The notes: generated by a model from the sequence alone, not told the origin. A stretch of DNA of 23,374 nt from Saccharicrinis sp050296935 (GCA_050296935.1 JBNKRV010000180.1:1-23374); one strand, 5' to 3'; shown: positions 6,761-16,105, counted from the stretch's first letter. Numbers and translations are program-made.

Positions 6761-8593
6761 ATGTTTTTATTTAATCGAGTTCTCAAAGAAAATATGAAGT
6801 CTTTATTAAGCGGCTTTATATTTAGTTTTAGTATCTGCTGGCAAGCTTCAAAAAGCCTGTTTTTGTTGCGAGTGTCACTGGAAGTTCTATCATCATTAGT
6901 TCCTCTGGTGATAGTCTATCTGGGTAGAGAAATTGTAAACACATTAGTTGAGATGGTTGGAGCAAACACTCCTACATTAAAACCTCTATTGGTTTTGGTA
7001 GTGACTCTATTTATTATTGAACTGGTTAATGTGTGTTCTATAAAGTTGGTAGAAATTCTTACCGGAATTCATAAGGACAAAACAGGCAACCATCTGAATA
7101 TACAGATGATAGAAAAATGTGCAGGTCTGGATATCTCATATTTTGATTCTCCAACCTACTATAATGATATGCTTAATGCTCAAAGGGACAGTAATGCAGT
7201 TGAATCAATGGTATGGAGCATAACAGGGATTGTTAAATCTTTATTTCAATTGGTAGCAACAGGAATAATTCTCTCCAACCTTTATGTATTAATTCCAGTT
7301 GCATTTATCTGTTTGAATATTCCTGCTATTGTTGTCGAAAAGAGATTTACTCTGTTTTTATACAATTGGATGTTTAATCAGGCTCCTGAAGAACGAAAAA
7401 TGTCTTACCTAAAGTCTATTCTGTCAAGTCGACCATATGCAAAAGAAGTTAGATTATATAATCTTTTTAATCCATTTTTTGATCGTTATAAAGTAATTTG
7501 GAAAATATGGTTTACTGAAAAGCAGAGGATAATAAAAAAGAGAGCTATGTGGACAATCCTGACTTCATTCCTGCCTAAAATCGGGATGTTAATGCTTTCG
7601 TTTTTTGTTATCACTCGAATTGTAGGAAAACAGCTTACAATTGGCGATTTTTCTTATTATACTGGTATTGGAGGTCAATTTATCGGAAGCATATTTATGC
7701 TGATTTCTTCATGGTCTCAGATTTATGATAATAAGTTGCGAATTAATAACTATAAAAAATTCCTTTCCTGGAAGTCAAATATCGATTCGGATAATGAGGG
7801 AATTATTCTGAAAAATAAGAATCCCCACATTGAATTTCGAAATGTTTTTTTCAGATATCCTAATACAGATAACTACATATTAAAAGGGGTTAGTTTCTCT
7901 TTTGTTACTACTGAAAAAATGGCACTTGTAGGGTTAAATGGAACCGGAAAGTCAACTATTGTCAAACTGTTGCTTCGATTTTACGATCCTACTTCAGGCC
8001 AGGTATTTATAGATGGTAAGGATTTGAAAGATTATAATCTTGCAAGCGTTAGAAAAATTTTCGGTGTTGTATTTCAGGATTTTTCAAATTATGCTTTTTC
8101 TGTCCGTGAGAATATTGCCTTGTCTGATATTGATAATATACAGGATAATGAGATGATAAAGGATGCTGCCGAAATGAGCAGTGCTATGGATTTTATTAAA
8201 AAGTGGGATAAGGGATTTGATACATACCTCACAAAGCAATTCGAAATTGATGGGCAAGAGCTTTCGGGTGGAGAATGGCAGAAAATAGCAATAGCAAGAG
8301 CTTTCTTTAAAAGATCACCTGTAATGATTCTGGATGAACCCAGTGCTAACCTGGATCCGGAAGCAGAGTATCAGGTGTTTCAGCGCTTTTATGAACTTAG
8401 TAAGGACAAGGGGGCTATCTTTATTTCACACAGGTTGTCTACTATTGTTATGGCCGATAGAATACTGGTTCTTGAAGAAGGTAAAATAATTGAAACGGGT
8501 TCTCATAGTGAGCTGATGAAAAGAAATGGCAGGTATGCTTATCTTTTTAACCTTCAGGCTGACAAGTATAGACAACTGGAAGTTAGTACTTGA
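6761..8593 (+). CDS. ABC exporter, fused membrane and ATPase domains
   Basis: A 610-residue half-transporter of the peptide/lipid exporter (type IV, ABCB-like) kind, expected to work as a homodimer in the inner membrane. Residues ~25-320 carry the membrane-spanning helices, with hydrophobic stretches near 33-53, 75-95, 155-190 and 265-320. The nucleotide-binding domain at ~357-600 has Walker A GLNGTGKST (391-399), Q-loop Gln439, signature LSGGEWQ (501-507), Walker B VMILDEP (521-527) and H-loop His557. All are intact. There is no N-terminal C39 cysteine-peptidase domain, so leader removal must come from elsewhere, fitting the neighbouring S8 peptidase. As the last gene of the cluster it most likely exports the mature peptide, or provides self-protection. 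The substrate is inferred from context only. Confidence 0.9.
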   Translation: MFLFNRVLKENMKSLLSGFIFSFSICWQASKSLFLLRVSLEVLSSLVPLVIVYLGREIVNTLVEMVGANTPTLKPLLVLVVTLFIIELVNVCSIKLVEILTGIHKDKTGNHLNIQMIEKCAGLDISYFDSPTYYNDMLNAQRDSNAVESMVWSITGIVKSLFQLVATGIILSNLYVLIPVAFICLNIPAIVVEKRFTLFLYNWMFNQAPEERKMSYLKSILSSRPYAKEVRLYNLFNPFFDRYKVIWKIWFTEKQRIIKKRAMWTILTSFLPKIGMLMLSFFVITRIVGKQLTIGDFSYYTGIGGQFIGSIFMLISSWSQIYDNKLRINNYKKFLSWKSNIDSDNEGIILKNKNPHIEFRNVFFRYPNTDNYILKGVSFSFVTTEKMALVGLNGTGKSTIVKLLLRFYDPTSGQVFIDGKDLKDYNLASVRKIFGVVFQDFSNYAFSVRENIALSDIDNIQDNEMIKDAAEMSSAMDFIKKWDKGFDTYLTKQFEIDGQELSGGEWQKIAIARAFFKRSPVMILDEPSANLDPEAEYQVFQRFYELSKDKGAIFISHRLSTIVMADRILVLEEGKIIETGSHSELMKRNGRYAYLFNLQADKYRQLEVST

Positions 8594-8941
8594 GTTTTCT
8601 GTAGTTAGAGAAGGTGTTGTGTAGAGTAAAAGTCAGTTGCCTACCTATGTTCATTAGTTTATTTCTTAGAGTTGGTTGAATGTTTTAAATATTAATTAGT
8701 ACGTGCACAAAAACTCAAGTGGCAGATAAGAAAGCTTCATTTCTGAGGCTTTCGAAACTCATAAAATGTGGGTTTACTGCCCTAAGTGGCATTGTCAATA
8801 TTGTAAAAGAAAAAAACAATGAAAGGATCTAAAAAATACCCAAAGCGATAAAGCTGCAATCAATTTTGATTATAGGAAAAAATAATAGCCATGAAAAGAA
8901 ACACCTTTAACTTCAAATGGAATTAACAAGCCTTACTGCAA
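8594..8941. other. Convergent intergenic gap with a possible decayed zinc-ribbon fragment
   Basis: This lies between the plus-strand exporter and the minus-strand envelope operon. No intact gene or clear bidirectional terminator was seen. Around 8766-8821 the plus strand encodes MWVYCPKW followed by HCQYCKRKK and a stop; a +1 shift after CK continues with a Lys/Gly/Tyr-rich stretch. The CPK..C..C pattern recalls the zinc-ribbon start of IS1-type InsA or IS1595 transposases. It is too short and broken to be sure. Confidence 0.35.
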
Positions 8942-9640
8942 TTACAGATGAAGTTGTATATTCTGACTTTCCAATAATTTTAAAAGACTTATAAAATACT
9001 GTATTTCCTTTTCTCCTTTAACCTTAATACTTTTAACTGACTGACGTACAACTCCCTTTTCGCTCTTATCGATTCTGCGCAAAAAGGCTTTACGATTTAG
9101 TCGAATGGAACAGTACTCAGAAGCAGCTTCGTGACAGTAATAACGCTGCTGTGCTACATACTCTTGATTCTTTAACCGTCCATCTAAATCACCATAAGGA
9201 GAAACCTTAGCAATACTGACCCAATATCGACAAAGCAACTCTACAACTCCCTTGTGTAACACCCGAAGGTAACAATTGTCTATAGCACCATCATTTAAAT
9301 TACGCTGCTCAAACATCCATTCTTCATTCTTATTCCAGATAGTAAATGACATAACTATAGCTTTATCGATTTTTATAACGGAAGAAAAATCTTTATGCAT
9401 GGTTAATAATTCATCGTTTAAAAGATCATATTTAAGTAGTACACCTCTCTTCACATCTCCATTTTTCAGAACCACTGTACCTTTTTTCCAGTCACTGAAT
9501 AAAAATGGCGATCCTTTCATTTTCTTAAGAGTAACATGACGTTGTCCTAACAATTTAACTTCATCAACATCAGTGGAAGTTTGGGCAATTAGTAAGCTAC
9601 TAATAAAACTAAAAATCAGAATAAATAAGTATGGTTTCAT
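8942..9640 (-). CDS. Exported hypothetical protein
   Basis: A 232-residue protein with a clear signal peptide (residues 1-19, ending LLIAQ), so periplasmic or outer-membrane associated. Residues ~52-100 form a short beta-rich unit (GTVVLKNGDVKRGVLLKYD, followed by a lysine/valine strand and SFT) of a kind common in exported Bacteroidetes proteins, where a 'G.v.l.nG....G.l.yd' repeat builds a small beta barrel. The rest is basic and unrecognised. Its ATG overlaps the stop of the upstream plug protein by 4 bp (ATGA), so it is translationally coupled and is the last gene of the operon. Function unknown. Confidence 0.75.
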   Translation of the reverse strand: MKPYLFILIFSFISSLLIAQTSTDVDEVKLLGQRHVTLKKMKGSPFLFSDWKKGTVVLKNGDVKRGVLLKYDLLNDELLTMHKDFSSVIKIDKAIVMSFTIWNKNEEWMFEQRNLNDGAIDNCYLRVLHKGVVELLCRYWVSIAKVSPYGDLDGRLKNQEYVAQQRYYCHEAASEYCSIRLNRKAFLRRIDKSEKGVVRQSVKSIKVKGEKEIQYFISLLKLLESQNIQLHL

Positions 9641-11259
9641 AGGGAATTATCAACGGTGAAAAACAGGGTACGTTCATATAGGTGCTTATCAGCTGAACGT
9701 TCAAGAATGGATACCCGATAAGTTCCATTAACATTAGGAGTTCTGAATCGAATGGTTCGTTCTGAACGAGAATCAAAAGCCGGGTTCCAATATAACACCT
9801 GACTAAAATCGGGTTCATTTCCTGCACTACTCTTTGCTTTTGGCAGCTGCACCTGGTTTTGAAGCGCTTCAAAATCAATCTTCTTTAAATGATTAGATGG
9901 TGATATTAATGATGCATCATTACTCTTGGTATAAACTGCAACAACACCATTCATACAAAGGTCTCCATAATATCGCTGATATGGCATTACCTCTACCCTC
10001 TCAATATCTTTGGTTCTCAGATTTGCCAGTATTGATAAATCTGTGATTGGAACTCCATCTAATAAAATCATGTTTCCTTCATTCATCACAAACATCTGGT
10101 CAGCATCAAGTATATCAAGAGTGTAATTCGTTTTATTTTTTCTAAACCGGACAAACTGCAACAGCTCTTTAGAAATTTCATTAAAATCATCTAACTCAAA
10201 ATATTCATCCGGATAAACAACCTGTGCCGCTTTTCCATAAAAGGGTATTGAAAATCTATTCTTGTTTTTCATGGGCACAACATCCAGTTCTGTAGCCTGA
10301 AATACTTTTTGAAAAGTAACAAGTTGAACCGATTCGGTTAAATAATTATGCAACGCCGGATCAACAGGAAAATTTGCAGCATTAAAGCCATGCAGACTGT
10401 GCTGTCCATTCGTTTCAACTTCCAGTTTTAACTTATTCGTTTCCCCTTTTTTTTGAGCCTGCAATACAAGATGATTCAAATCATAACGATCTTCCAACAC
10501 AAAATAAAAACGCCCATCGTCACGTGTTTTATAATAATCAAAACAGGGAATAGAATCTGCGATAGAAAGATAAACAAATGCACCTTCTACCGGTTCGTTA
10601 CTCTTTACCTGCTGCACCTTTCCCTTAACTACAACTCCTCTACGCCGGGTTAACAAAAGGGTGTCACTATAACCATAATCAAGAGATTGATGTCGCGGCA
10701 CCCAATCAGGAAAACAACGACTTACAGACACAAACAGCCTACTTAAAGTATCTACCTGACCATCCAATGTCAATTCAACGGTTTCATTTTGCTTAAACTG
10801 TTTTTTTAATCCTGAAATAGTAAACTCAGGTACAGGAAGAGTTTCAATCGCAGGCAATTCCGGTCGATATAGTTGTATGGCACTTTCAGTATTGTGGAAG
10901 CGATTTAAAATAATAATCTCTCTCTGATCCAATATCTTTGGCTCCAGATGAGGACTGAAAGCAGTTAGTAAATAACTACCACTGGTCAACGAATCGGGTA
11001 AATATATATGCCCGGAAGCACAATAGTTACTGACTGCCAGATTAACAGGCTGAATGTGAACGCCTTTAGTATTAACTATACATATATTAACCACCTTAAA
11101 ATTGCAATCCTCAGAAAACAATACAGACATTAAAACCTCTTCACCACTAACGTAAATATTACGATCAGGGAGAATCCGGGTACAGTTTGCATGAATCCGA
11201 ACAATCGCAATTAAAAAGATACCGACTAAAACAGATACTTTCTTTAATTCTCTCTTCAT
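9637..11259 (-). CDS. MG2-domain and TonB-plug-domain exported protein
   Basis: I place the start at the ATG at 11257-11259 (540 residues), not at the first ATG at 11400, because this one gives a signal peptide (MKRELKKVSVLVGIFLIAIV, cleaved near 25) and starts 19 bp after the upstream stop instead of lying inside that gene. Residues ~28-118 look like a macroglobulin MG2 domain (RNIYVSGEEV, LTSGSYLLTAFS). A carboxypeptidase-like beta-sandwich follows at about 227-300 (GKVQQVKSNEPVEGAFVYLS). Residues ~400-480 form a TonB-receptor plug-like domain (ILLDGVPITD, DIERVEVMP), but no beta barrel follows. Such barrel-less plug proteins are frequent in Bacteroidetes; their role is unclear, perhaps an envelope partner of the receptor in the same operon. 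Confidence 0.8.
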   Translation of the reverse strand: MKRELKKVSVLVGIFLIAIVRIHANCTRILPDRNIYVSGEEVLMSVLFSEDCNFKVVNICIVNTKGVHIQPVNLAVSNYCASGHIYLPDSLTSGSYLLTAFSPHLEPKILDQREIIILNRFHNTESAIQLYRPELPAIETLPVPEFTISGLKKQFKQNETVELTLDGQVDTLSRLFVSVSRCFPDWVPRHQSLDYGYSDTLLLTRRRGVVVKGKVQQVKSNEPVEGAFVYLSIADSIPCFDYYKTRDDGRFYFVLEDRYDLNHLVLQAQKKGETNKLKLEVETNGQHSLHGFNAANFPVDPALHNYLTESVQLVTFQKVFQATELDVVPMKNKNRFSIPFYGKAAQVVYPDEYFELDDFNEISKELLQFVRFRKNKTNYTLDILDADQMFVMNEGNMILLDGVPITDLSILANLRTKDIERVEVMPYQRYYGDLCMNGVVAVYTKSNDASLISPSNHLKKIDFEALQNQVQLPKAKSSAGNEPDFSQVLYWNPAFDSRSERTIRFRTPNVNGTYRVSILERSADKHLYERTLFFTVDNSL

Positions 11260-11278
11260 GATAATACTTTTAAATTCG

Positions 11279-12361
11279 TCATCTGAACAAATCATCCTCC
11301 CAAAACTCAGGGAAAGTACCATTCTGTACTCTCCCATTTGGTGGAATAGGCAAAGGCGAATCAACATAATGAAATTTAACATTTTTACTACCGGGTACAC
11401 CCATTACATAAAAACGACGCTTGAACACCGAATTCAATTCAAAATAGCCGGCAACCATTTTCCCTGGATCTGATACACACTTAATGTTCGATTCTAATTG
11501 TGCATATACAGGGTCAAAAAGTTTACCATCAGCATCTAACTGACTGTTTAACGACCGGTAATAGTTGAAGGTATTCTTATTGATTCCAAAAACAGACAAA
11601 TCAACAATCCAGCCAATCATTAAGCCATTTACATTTGTATATGCCTCATCCACTTCCAGCAAAACAGTGGGAAGAAAAAGCAGTTTTCGTTTTTTCAACA
11701 AACTTTCATTACCATATTCAGCCGGACCATATACAGGAAATACTCCGGATTGATAAAATTGAGCCCATGCCCAGATTGGTGGAAGAGGTGGACCAATATA
11801 ATCAGGTGGAGGCAAAATAACATATTCTAATGTTCGAATCATTGAAACACGGTAATGTTTCAAATCTGATTCAACAGGAAAATCTGTGCTAACAGTGATT
11901 CCTGTTATATTATGAGCCATTGGAACACCACTCTGATCATATTTATACGTATTTAAAGTATCGGCTTCTGCGTAAATCGTATCCAGAATAACTGGTGGAG
12001 GCATCAGCTCATATGCAGACTCATACACCTCCCCATCAACTTCCACCTTAATGCTATAACTCTCACCAGCGAGAGCAGAAAAGTCAGGATGGAAGACCCC
12101 CGTTGAACTTTCGATAAGAGAATGACTGTTTCCTCCTTTATCGCTTATGAAAACTGAAGCTCCGCTCACTCCAGGAAAGCCTTCTTTACCATAAAAATCA
12201 ACAGACCGCGTTATCTTTACATAACTTGACGAGGTGTCATTTGTCAGCAATGCTTCTATAACCAGAAAGTTATTATTTTTATCAATATCGGGGTGATAGA
12301 CATCCTCGCAAGCACCTACACACACACATAAAACAAATAGTATAAAAAAATTTTTTTTCAT
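11279..12361 (-). CDS. DUF4249-like outer-membrane lipoprotein
   Basis: A 360-residue lipoprotein: signal sequence MKKNFFILFVLCVCVGAC with lipobox VGAC and Cys18 as the lipidated residue, then CEDVYHPDID. The region 31-130 (FLVIEALLTNDTSSSYVKIT; GASVFISD; GESYSIKVEVDG) is the typical DUF4249 start: a conserved 'vv.g.ltn......v.ls.s....' followed by an Ig-like beta-sandwich. The C-terminal half is hydrophilic with aromatic-rich strands. DUF4249 lipoproteins are encoded beside a TonB-dependent receptor, as here, and are presumed surface or periplasmic partners with no known ligand. Its start overlaps the receptor stop by one base (TAATG). Confidence 0.85.
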   Translation of the reverse strand: MKKNFFILFVLCVCVGACEDVYHPDIDKNNNFLVIEALLTNDTSSSYVKITRSVDFYGKEGFPGVSGASVFISDKGGNSHSLIESSTGVFHPDFSALAGESYSIKVEVDGEVYESAYELMPPPVILDTIYAEADTLNTYKYDQSGVPMAHNITGITVSTDFPVESDLKHYRVSMIRTLEYVILPPPDYIGPPLPPIWAWAQFYQSGVFPVYGPAEYGNESLLKKRKLLFLPTVLLEVDEAYTNVNGLMIGWIVDLSVFGINKNTFNYYRSLNSQLDADGKLFDPVYAQLESNIKCVSDPGKMVAGYFELNSVFKRRFYVMGVPGSKNVKFHYVDSPLPIPPNGRVQNGTFPEFWEDDLFR

Positions 12362-15063
12362 TAAAACCGAAAATTATAGGTTAAAGAAGGTACTGGAATA
12401 CCAATAATAGAGAGTTGATACAATCCATATGATTCTGGTAAGAAATCTTCACTTTTTTTCTGATAATAAATCGAGTATGGATTTTTGCGTGCATAAAGAT
12501 TATAAACCGAAAATGTCCAGCTTCCCTTCCAATTCCTTTTACGTTTCAAATTCTCGTCAAAAGTTATACTTATGTCGAAACGATGATAAGTTGGCATTCT
12601 GTATTTATTCCGATCACTGTAAAAGACCACTTGTTCATTATTATAAACATATCGTTGTTCCGGTAAAGTAGTTGGTCTGCCAGATGAGAGTACAAAGTTA
12701 CCAGACAAACGCCAACGCCTTGATATTTTATAATTTGCAACAATTGACAAATCATGAGGCCTATCGTACACCGAAGGATAATACCTGCCATTGTTTATTA
12801 TTTCTTCGTCGAACGAATTATTTGTCTGACGCATCGTTCGAGAGTAAGTATAACTTAACCAACCATTTAATCTTCCAGCTGTCCGTTTTACCAACAATTC
12901 TACTCCATATGCGTAGCCATCAGCTTGCATAATATCCGTTTCGAGGTGATGATTCATCACCAGTTTTGCCCCATTTTTATATTCTATCAGATTTTGCAGA
13001 TATTTATAATACCCTTCTATAGACGTTTCTATACCCTTTTGATTATTCTTAATAAAATAACCGATTGCAAACTGGTCAGACTTCAATGGAGCAATGTGGT
13101 AATCACAAATTTTCCAGTAATCCGCCGGAGATACTATTGAGGCATTCGAAATCTGATTCATATACTGATTCACACGTTGATATGCCAAACGTAAAGATGA
13201 ACTTTCACTCAAAGTATATTTAAGTGAAAAACGAGGTTCAAATCCATCCCAGTTTTTAACAACTTCATTCTTCCCATAAACAACCGAGTCAACAACCGTG
13301 CCTATTGATGGACTTTTATTAGTATCGTAAAGATATACAGTATCTTCCCCTAGAGTGGCTGAACGAGAATAACGTAAACCCGCTGATATAGTAAGACGAT
13401 TGCCCAGGTCAAACTCTACCCCACTATAAGCAGCTGTCCCCAAAGCTTGTTCATCAATAATTTTCTCAGGTTGTATTTCCGAGCCCTCCACAGTTCCCTT
13501 TATCTGACCAGGATTAATCTGTTGTCTGTTTACCTGTATTCCGGCATTCAACTTCAAACGAGTCGATGCCAAAAAGGTAAAATTGTATTTTAAGCCAAGA
13601 TACTCAATCCCACTATTCAATTTATAATCCAGTAAAGAGGAAGCATTGTTGTGAGCATTCAGAGTAAAGTCATATTTACTATAAGAGGTATTCAGGTCTG
13701 AAATAATTTTTGATCCCAAAGACATTTTCCAGTTAAGTGCACCTATCAAGTTTTCGTATTGGTATAATGAATTCGAATTCAGATTAAATTCATCCGAGCT
13801 TGTATAAGCCATCAAATTCAGATTATTTCTGTCTGAGATCTGTATATTAACTAATCCATTAAGATCGTAAAAATGTGCAATGCTGTTACGAAACTTCACA
13901 TTTCGCATCTGCCTTAAAATCCAGTCACTATAAGTTGAGCGACCTCCAATAAGAAAACTGCTTTTTTTATTCTTCACAAATGGCCCCTCTATGGTTAACC
14001 GACTATTAATCAACCCTATTCCTCCATACAGTTGCAAATGCTCCTTATCCCCCTCTTTCATTTTAATATCCATCACTGAAGCCACTCGCCCACCATAACT
14101 TGCAGGAAGTCCACCTTTGTAAAGAACAACATCTCTGATTCCATCAGGATTAAGAGTTGAGAAAAAACCAAACAAGTGACTGGTATTAAAAACGGGAGCT
14201 CCATTCAGCAAAACAAGGTTCTGGTCCGAATTCCCACCCCTCACATTAATACCTGAGGAAAGTTCTCCTGTACTTTGAATCCCAGGCATCATAACCACAC
14301 TTTTTATCACATCAGCCTCTCCCATCAACACAGGCAACTCCTTTATCGTTCTGGCATTAACCCGGGTCATACTCATTTGTGTATCTGAACTGCTGTTTCT
14401 ATCACCCTTTACGGTTATTTCATTCAAATTGTGTGTATCTTCAAACAGCTCCAAAAGTACGTCTCCATTCTCAATTAAGTCTATTTCTATAAATTGCGGT
14501 TCAAAGCCAATATAACTTAACTTCAACTTGTGCCTCCCGGTAGGCAATTCCAATACGAATTCCCCTTGTGCATTTGAAGTACCCGCTGCATTCAAGTCGG
14601 GTACCTGAACAATGGCTCCAATCAATCTTTCGCCATTCTTCCCATCAGTAATAATTCCTTTCAGTGTTGCCCGTGGGAAACGCCCCCGGTTAATAAAATT
14701 ACCAATAGTCATAACTGATTGTGAATTATCTGGCATAACCAATCCGCCGGCTACCGACGTTGGAAACAGGACAATGGAGTTCTGAAAAAAACGAAATGAC
14801 AAGCTTCCCTGATCAAGAACTTTATTTAAAGCCAAAGACAATGGAATATGATCCAGATGAGCATCAATATACAAACTATCCAACCACTCTTGCTTGTAAA
14901 AGCTCCGTATATTATAATTCCGTTCTAAGTCTTTCAGAAACTGTTCAACAGGAACATCCTGGTAGTTTCCGGAAATTTTGATATCCTTGCTCTCTTGCTG
15001 TCCGAAAACCAACCCGATTATCCAGAAAAGGAAAACATTAATAATTAAATATCTTAAAATCAT
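12361..15063 (-). CDS. TonB-dependent receptor with STN and carboxypeptidase-like domains
   Basis: A 900-residue outer-membrane transporter. A signal peptide (1-21) is followed by an STN-type domain (~28-100), the part that in related receptors contacts an anti-sigma factor. Next come a carboxypeptidase regulatory-like beta-sandwich (134-212, GIITDGKNGERLIGA ... GFEPQ), a plug domain (~235-335; SGINVRGGNSDQNLVLLNG, LYKGGLPASYGGRVASVMDI) and a 22-strand-type barrel ending in YNFRF with a terminal Phe, as expected for BAM-inserted proteins. Substrate unknown. No SusD-like partner is encoded; the DUF4249-like lipoprotein takes that position. No FecI/FecR-type sigma/anti-sigma pair lies in the window, although the STN domain suggests one elsewhere. 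First gene of the four-gene operon. Confidence 0.92.
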   Translation of the reverse strand: MILRYLIINVFLFWIIGLVFGQQESKDIKISGNYQDVPVEQFLKDLERNYNIRSFYKQEWLDSLYIDAHLDHIPLSLALNKVLDQGSLSFRFFQNSIVLFPTSVAGGLVMPDNSQSVMTIGNFINRGRFPRATLKGIITDGKNGERLIGAIVQVPDLNAAGTSNAQGEFVLELPTGRHKLKLSYIGFEPQFIEIDLIENGDVLLELFEDTHNLNEITVKGDRNSSSDTQMSMTRVNARTIKELPVLMGEADVIKSVVMMPGIQSTGELSSGINVRGGNSDQNLVLLNGAPVFNTSHLFGFFSTLNPDGIRDVVLYKGGLPASYGGRVASVMDIKMKEGDKEHLQLYGGIGLINSRLTIEGPFVKNKKSSFLIGGRSTYSDWILRQMRNVKFRNSIAHFYDLNGLVNIQISDRNNLNLMAYTSSDEFNLNSNSLYQYENLIGALNWKMSLGSKIISDLNTSYSKYDFTLNAHNNASSLLDYKLNSGIEYLGLKYNFTFLASTRLKLNAGIQVNRQQINPGQIKGTVEGSEIQPEKIIDEQALGTAAYSGVEFDLGNRLTISAGLRYSRSATLGEDTVYLYDTNKSPSIGTVVDSVVYGKNEVVKNWDGFEPRFSLKYTLSESSSLRLAYQRVNQYMNQISNASIVSPADYWKICDYHIAPLKSDQFAIGYFIKNNQKGIETSIEGYYKYLQNLIEYKNGAKLVMNHHLETDIMQADGYAYGVELLVKRTAGRLNGWLSYTYSRTMRQTNNSFDEEIINNGRYYPSVYDRPHDLSIVANYKISRRWRLSGNFVLSSGRPTTLPEQRYVYNNEQVVFYSDRNKYRMPTYHRFDISITFDENLKRKRNWKGSWTFSVYNLYARKNPYSIYYQKKSEDFLPESYGLYQLSIIGIPVPSLTYNFRF

Positions 15064-15118
15064 TTTAATATTTAAAACATAAAAAAGATAATTTTTAATT
15101 ATAATTCACCTGATACTT

Positions 15119-15146
15119 CAAATAAATAAAGTTCTGAACATAGCAA
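15119..15146 (-). promoter_or_regulatory. Candidate promoter of the TonB-receptor operon
   Basis: On the minus strand TTTATTTG (15126-15119) is close to the Bacteroidetes -7 consensus TAnnTTTG. A TTG (15146-15144) lies 17 nt further upstream as a possible -33 element. The start codon is 56 bp downstream. The spacing is slightly short, so this is a pattern match only. Confidence 0.3.
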
Positions 15147-15484
15147 CCTAAATCACGATTAAAAACTATACAACGAAAATAGAAATCAGATTAACTACAA
15201 TAAGGTTGTAATGTATTATATAGACTCCACTTATGTATCATATAGAGAAAAGAGGCTGAATTCCATTCAATAATCCTCACTAACAAAGAATTAATACTTT
15301 ACTGAACTTTTCGGAATATAGTCCAATTCTCAAGCTTAGAAATCCACTTAAAGATATCATTCAATGTGGATACTTCTGGGGGATGATTCTTTCTTTTCCG
15401 AATTCACTCCTTCCGTAACGTAAATCACACCTTCAGTACTAATATTATTTTCAATACTGATGATACATGATTTTTTATTACATT
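15147..15484. other. Degraded intergenic stretch with short unassigned ORFs
   Basis: Between the receptor operon and the GH31 remnant. On the minus strand a 49-codon ORF (15506-15357, beginning MSTYIEIKCNKKSC) overlaps the end of the GH31 fragment. A different frame just downstream encodes a stretch with LNDIFKWISKLENWT before a TAA. I recognise neither. Together with the broken GH31 gene they suggest pieces of other genes joined by deletion. Confidence 0.3.
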
Positions 15485-16100
15485 TTATTTCGATGTAAGT
15501 TGACATCCGCCCAGATTGGTCAGAATATTGGAACTATCGGCTAAAATTCCGGAGTAAGCACTATTGATAAATACAGCATCAACAACTATTTGTCGGCCAC
15601 CATCGTAATACTTGCCTGTATTAAATTGATACCATCCGGCTGATTCAGGCAGATAAACTTCCCTATTTGCTGCACCTGCTTCGGTGATTGGGGCCACTAA
15701 AAACGATTTTCCGAACATGTATTCATAAGGCTGTGTAACAGCTTGTGCATCTGACCTGAAATCCATAACCAGTGGCCTCATCATGGTAGAGGCATTATTG
15801 GTAACCTGCCAGGCTTGGGAATAAATGTATGACATTAAGGTATAACGAAGATTCAGCATTTTGCGCATATCAGCCTCAACCTCGTCGCCATATTTCCAGG
15901 GTTCGGTTTCGCTCATGTAACCATGCATACGAAAAATCGGATTAAATACGCCCCACTGAAACCAGCGGATAAGCAGTTCATGATAATTTTATCGGTATAC
16001 TATGCTTCACCCGGGCGGAAGAAACCTCCTATGTCAGTGGTCCAGTAAGGCATTCCGGTAATGGTATAGTTTAACCCGGCTACAATTTGAGGTTTGCAAA
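15485..16100 (-). pseudogene. GH31 glycosidase remnant (catalytic C-terminal part only)
   Basis: The minus strand encodes AGLNYTITGMPYWTTDIGGF and FRPGEA, then a TAG (16002-16000) where a glutamine is expected before YTD. A frameshift in about 15981-15990 follows, after which the frame resumes with HELLIRWFQWGVFNPIFR and MHGYMSETEPW. The open remainder (15928-15485) continues through the GH31 C-terminal beta domains (YMFGKSFLVAPI, GWYQFNTGKYYDGG). After IVVDA it leaves the family pattern, ending in unrelated residues (VFINSAYSG...LGGCQLTSK). Both catalytic aspartates and about 480 N-terminal residues are absent. The 'GFFRPG.QYTD' form differs from the intact GH31 at 20261-22744 (GFFAGAYN), so it derives from a distinct GH31, not a copy of that gene. 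Confidence 0.85.
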
Positions 16101-16105
16101 CTGAT

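Noticed and set aside
11260..11400. N-terminal extension of the plug protein from the first ATG at 11400
   Set aside because: It overlaps the DUF4249-like gene and hides the signal peptide; the ATG at 11259 gives a proper exported start and a 19-bp spacing.
12429..13140. Plus-strand ORFs inside the TonB receptor
   Set aside because: They are antisense to barrel-coding sequence that reads well on the minus strand.
8942..15063. Idea that the TonB receptor operon is part of the peptide cluster
   Set aside because: It is convergent, shares no domain with the cluster, and nothing in the sequence links its substrate to the peptide.
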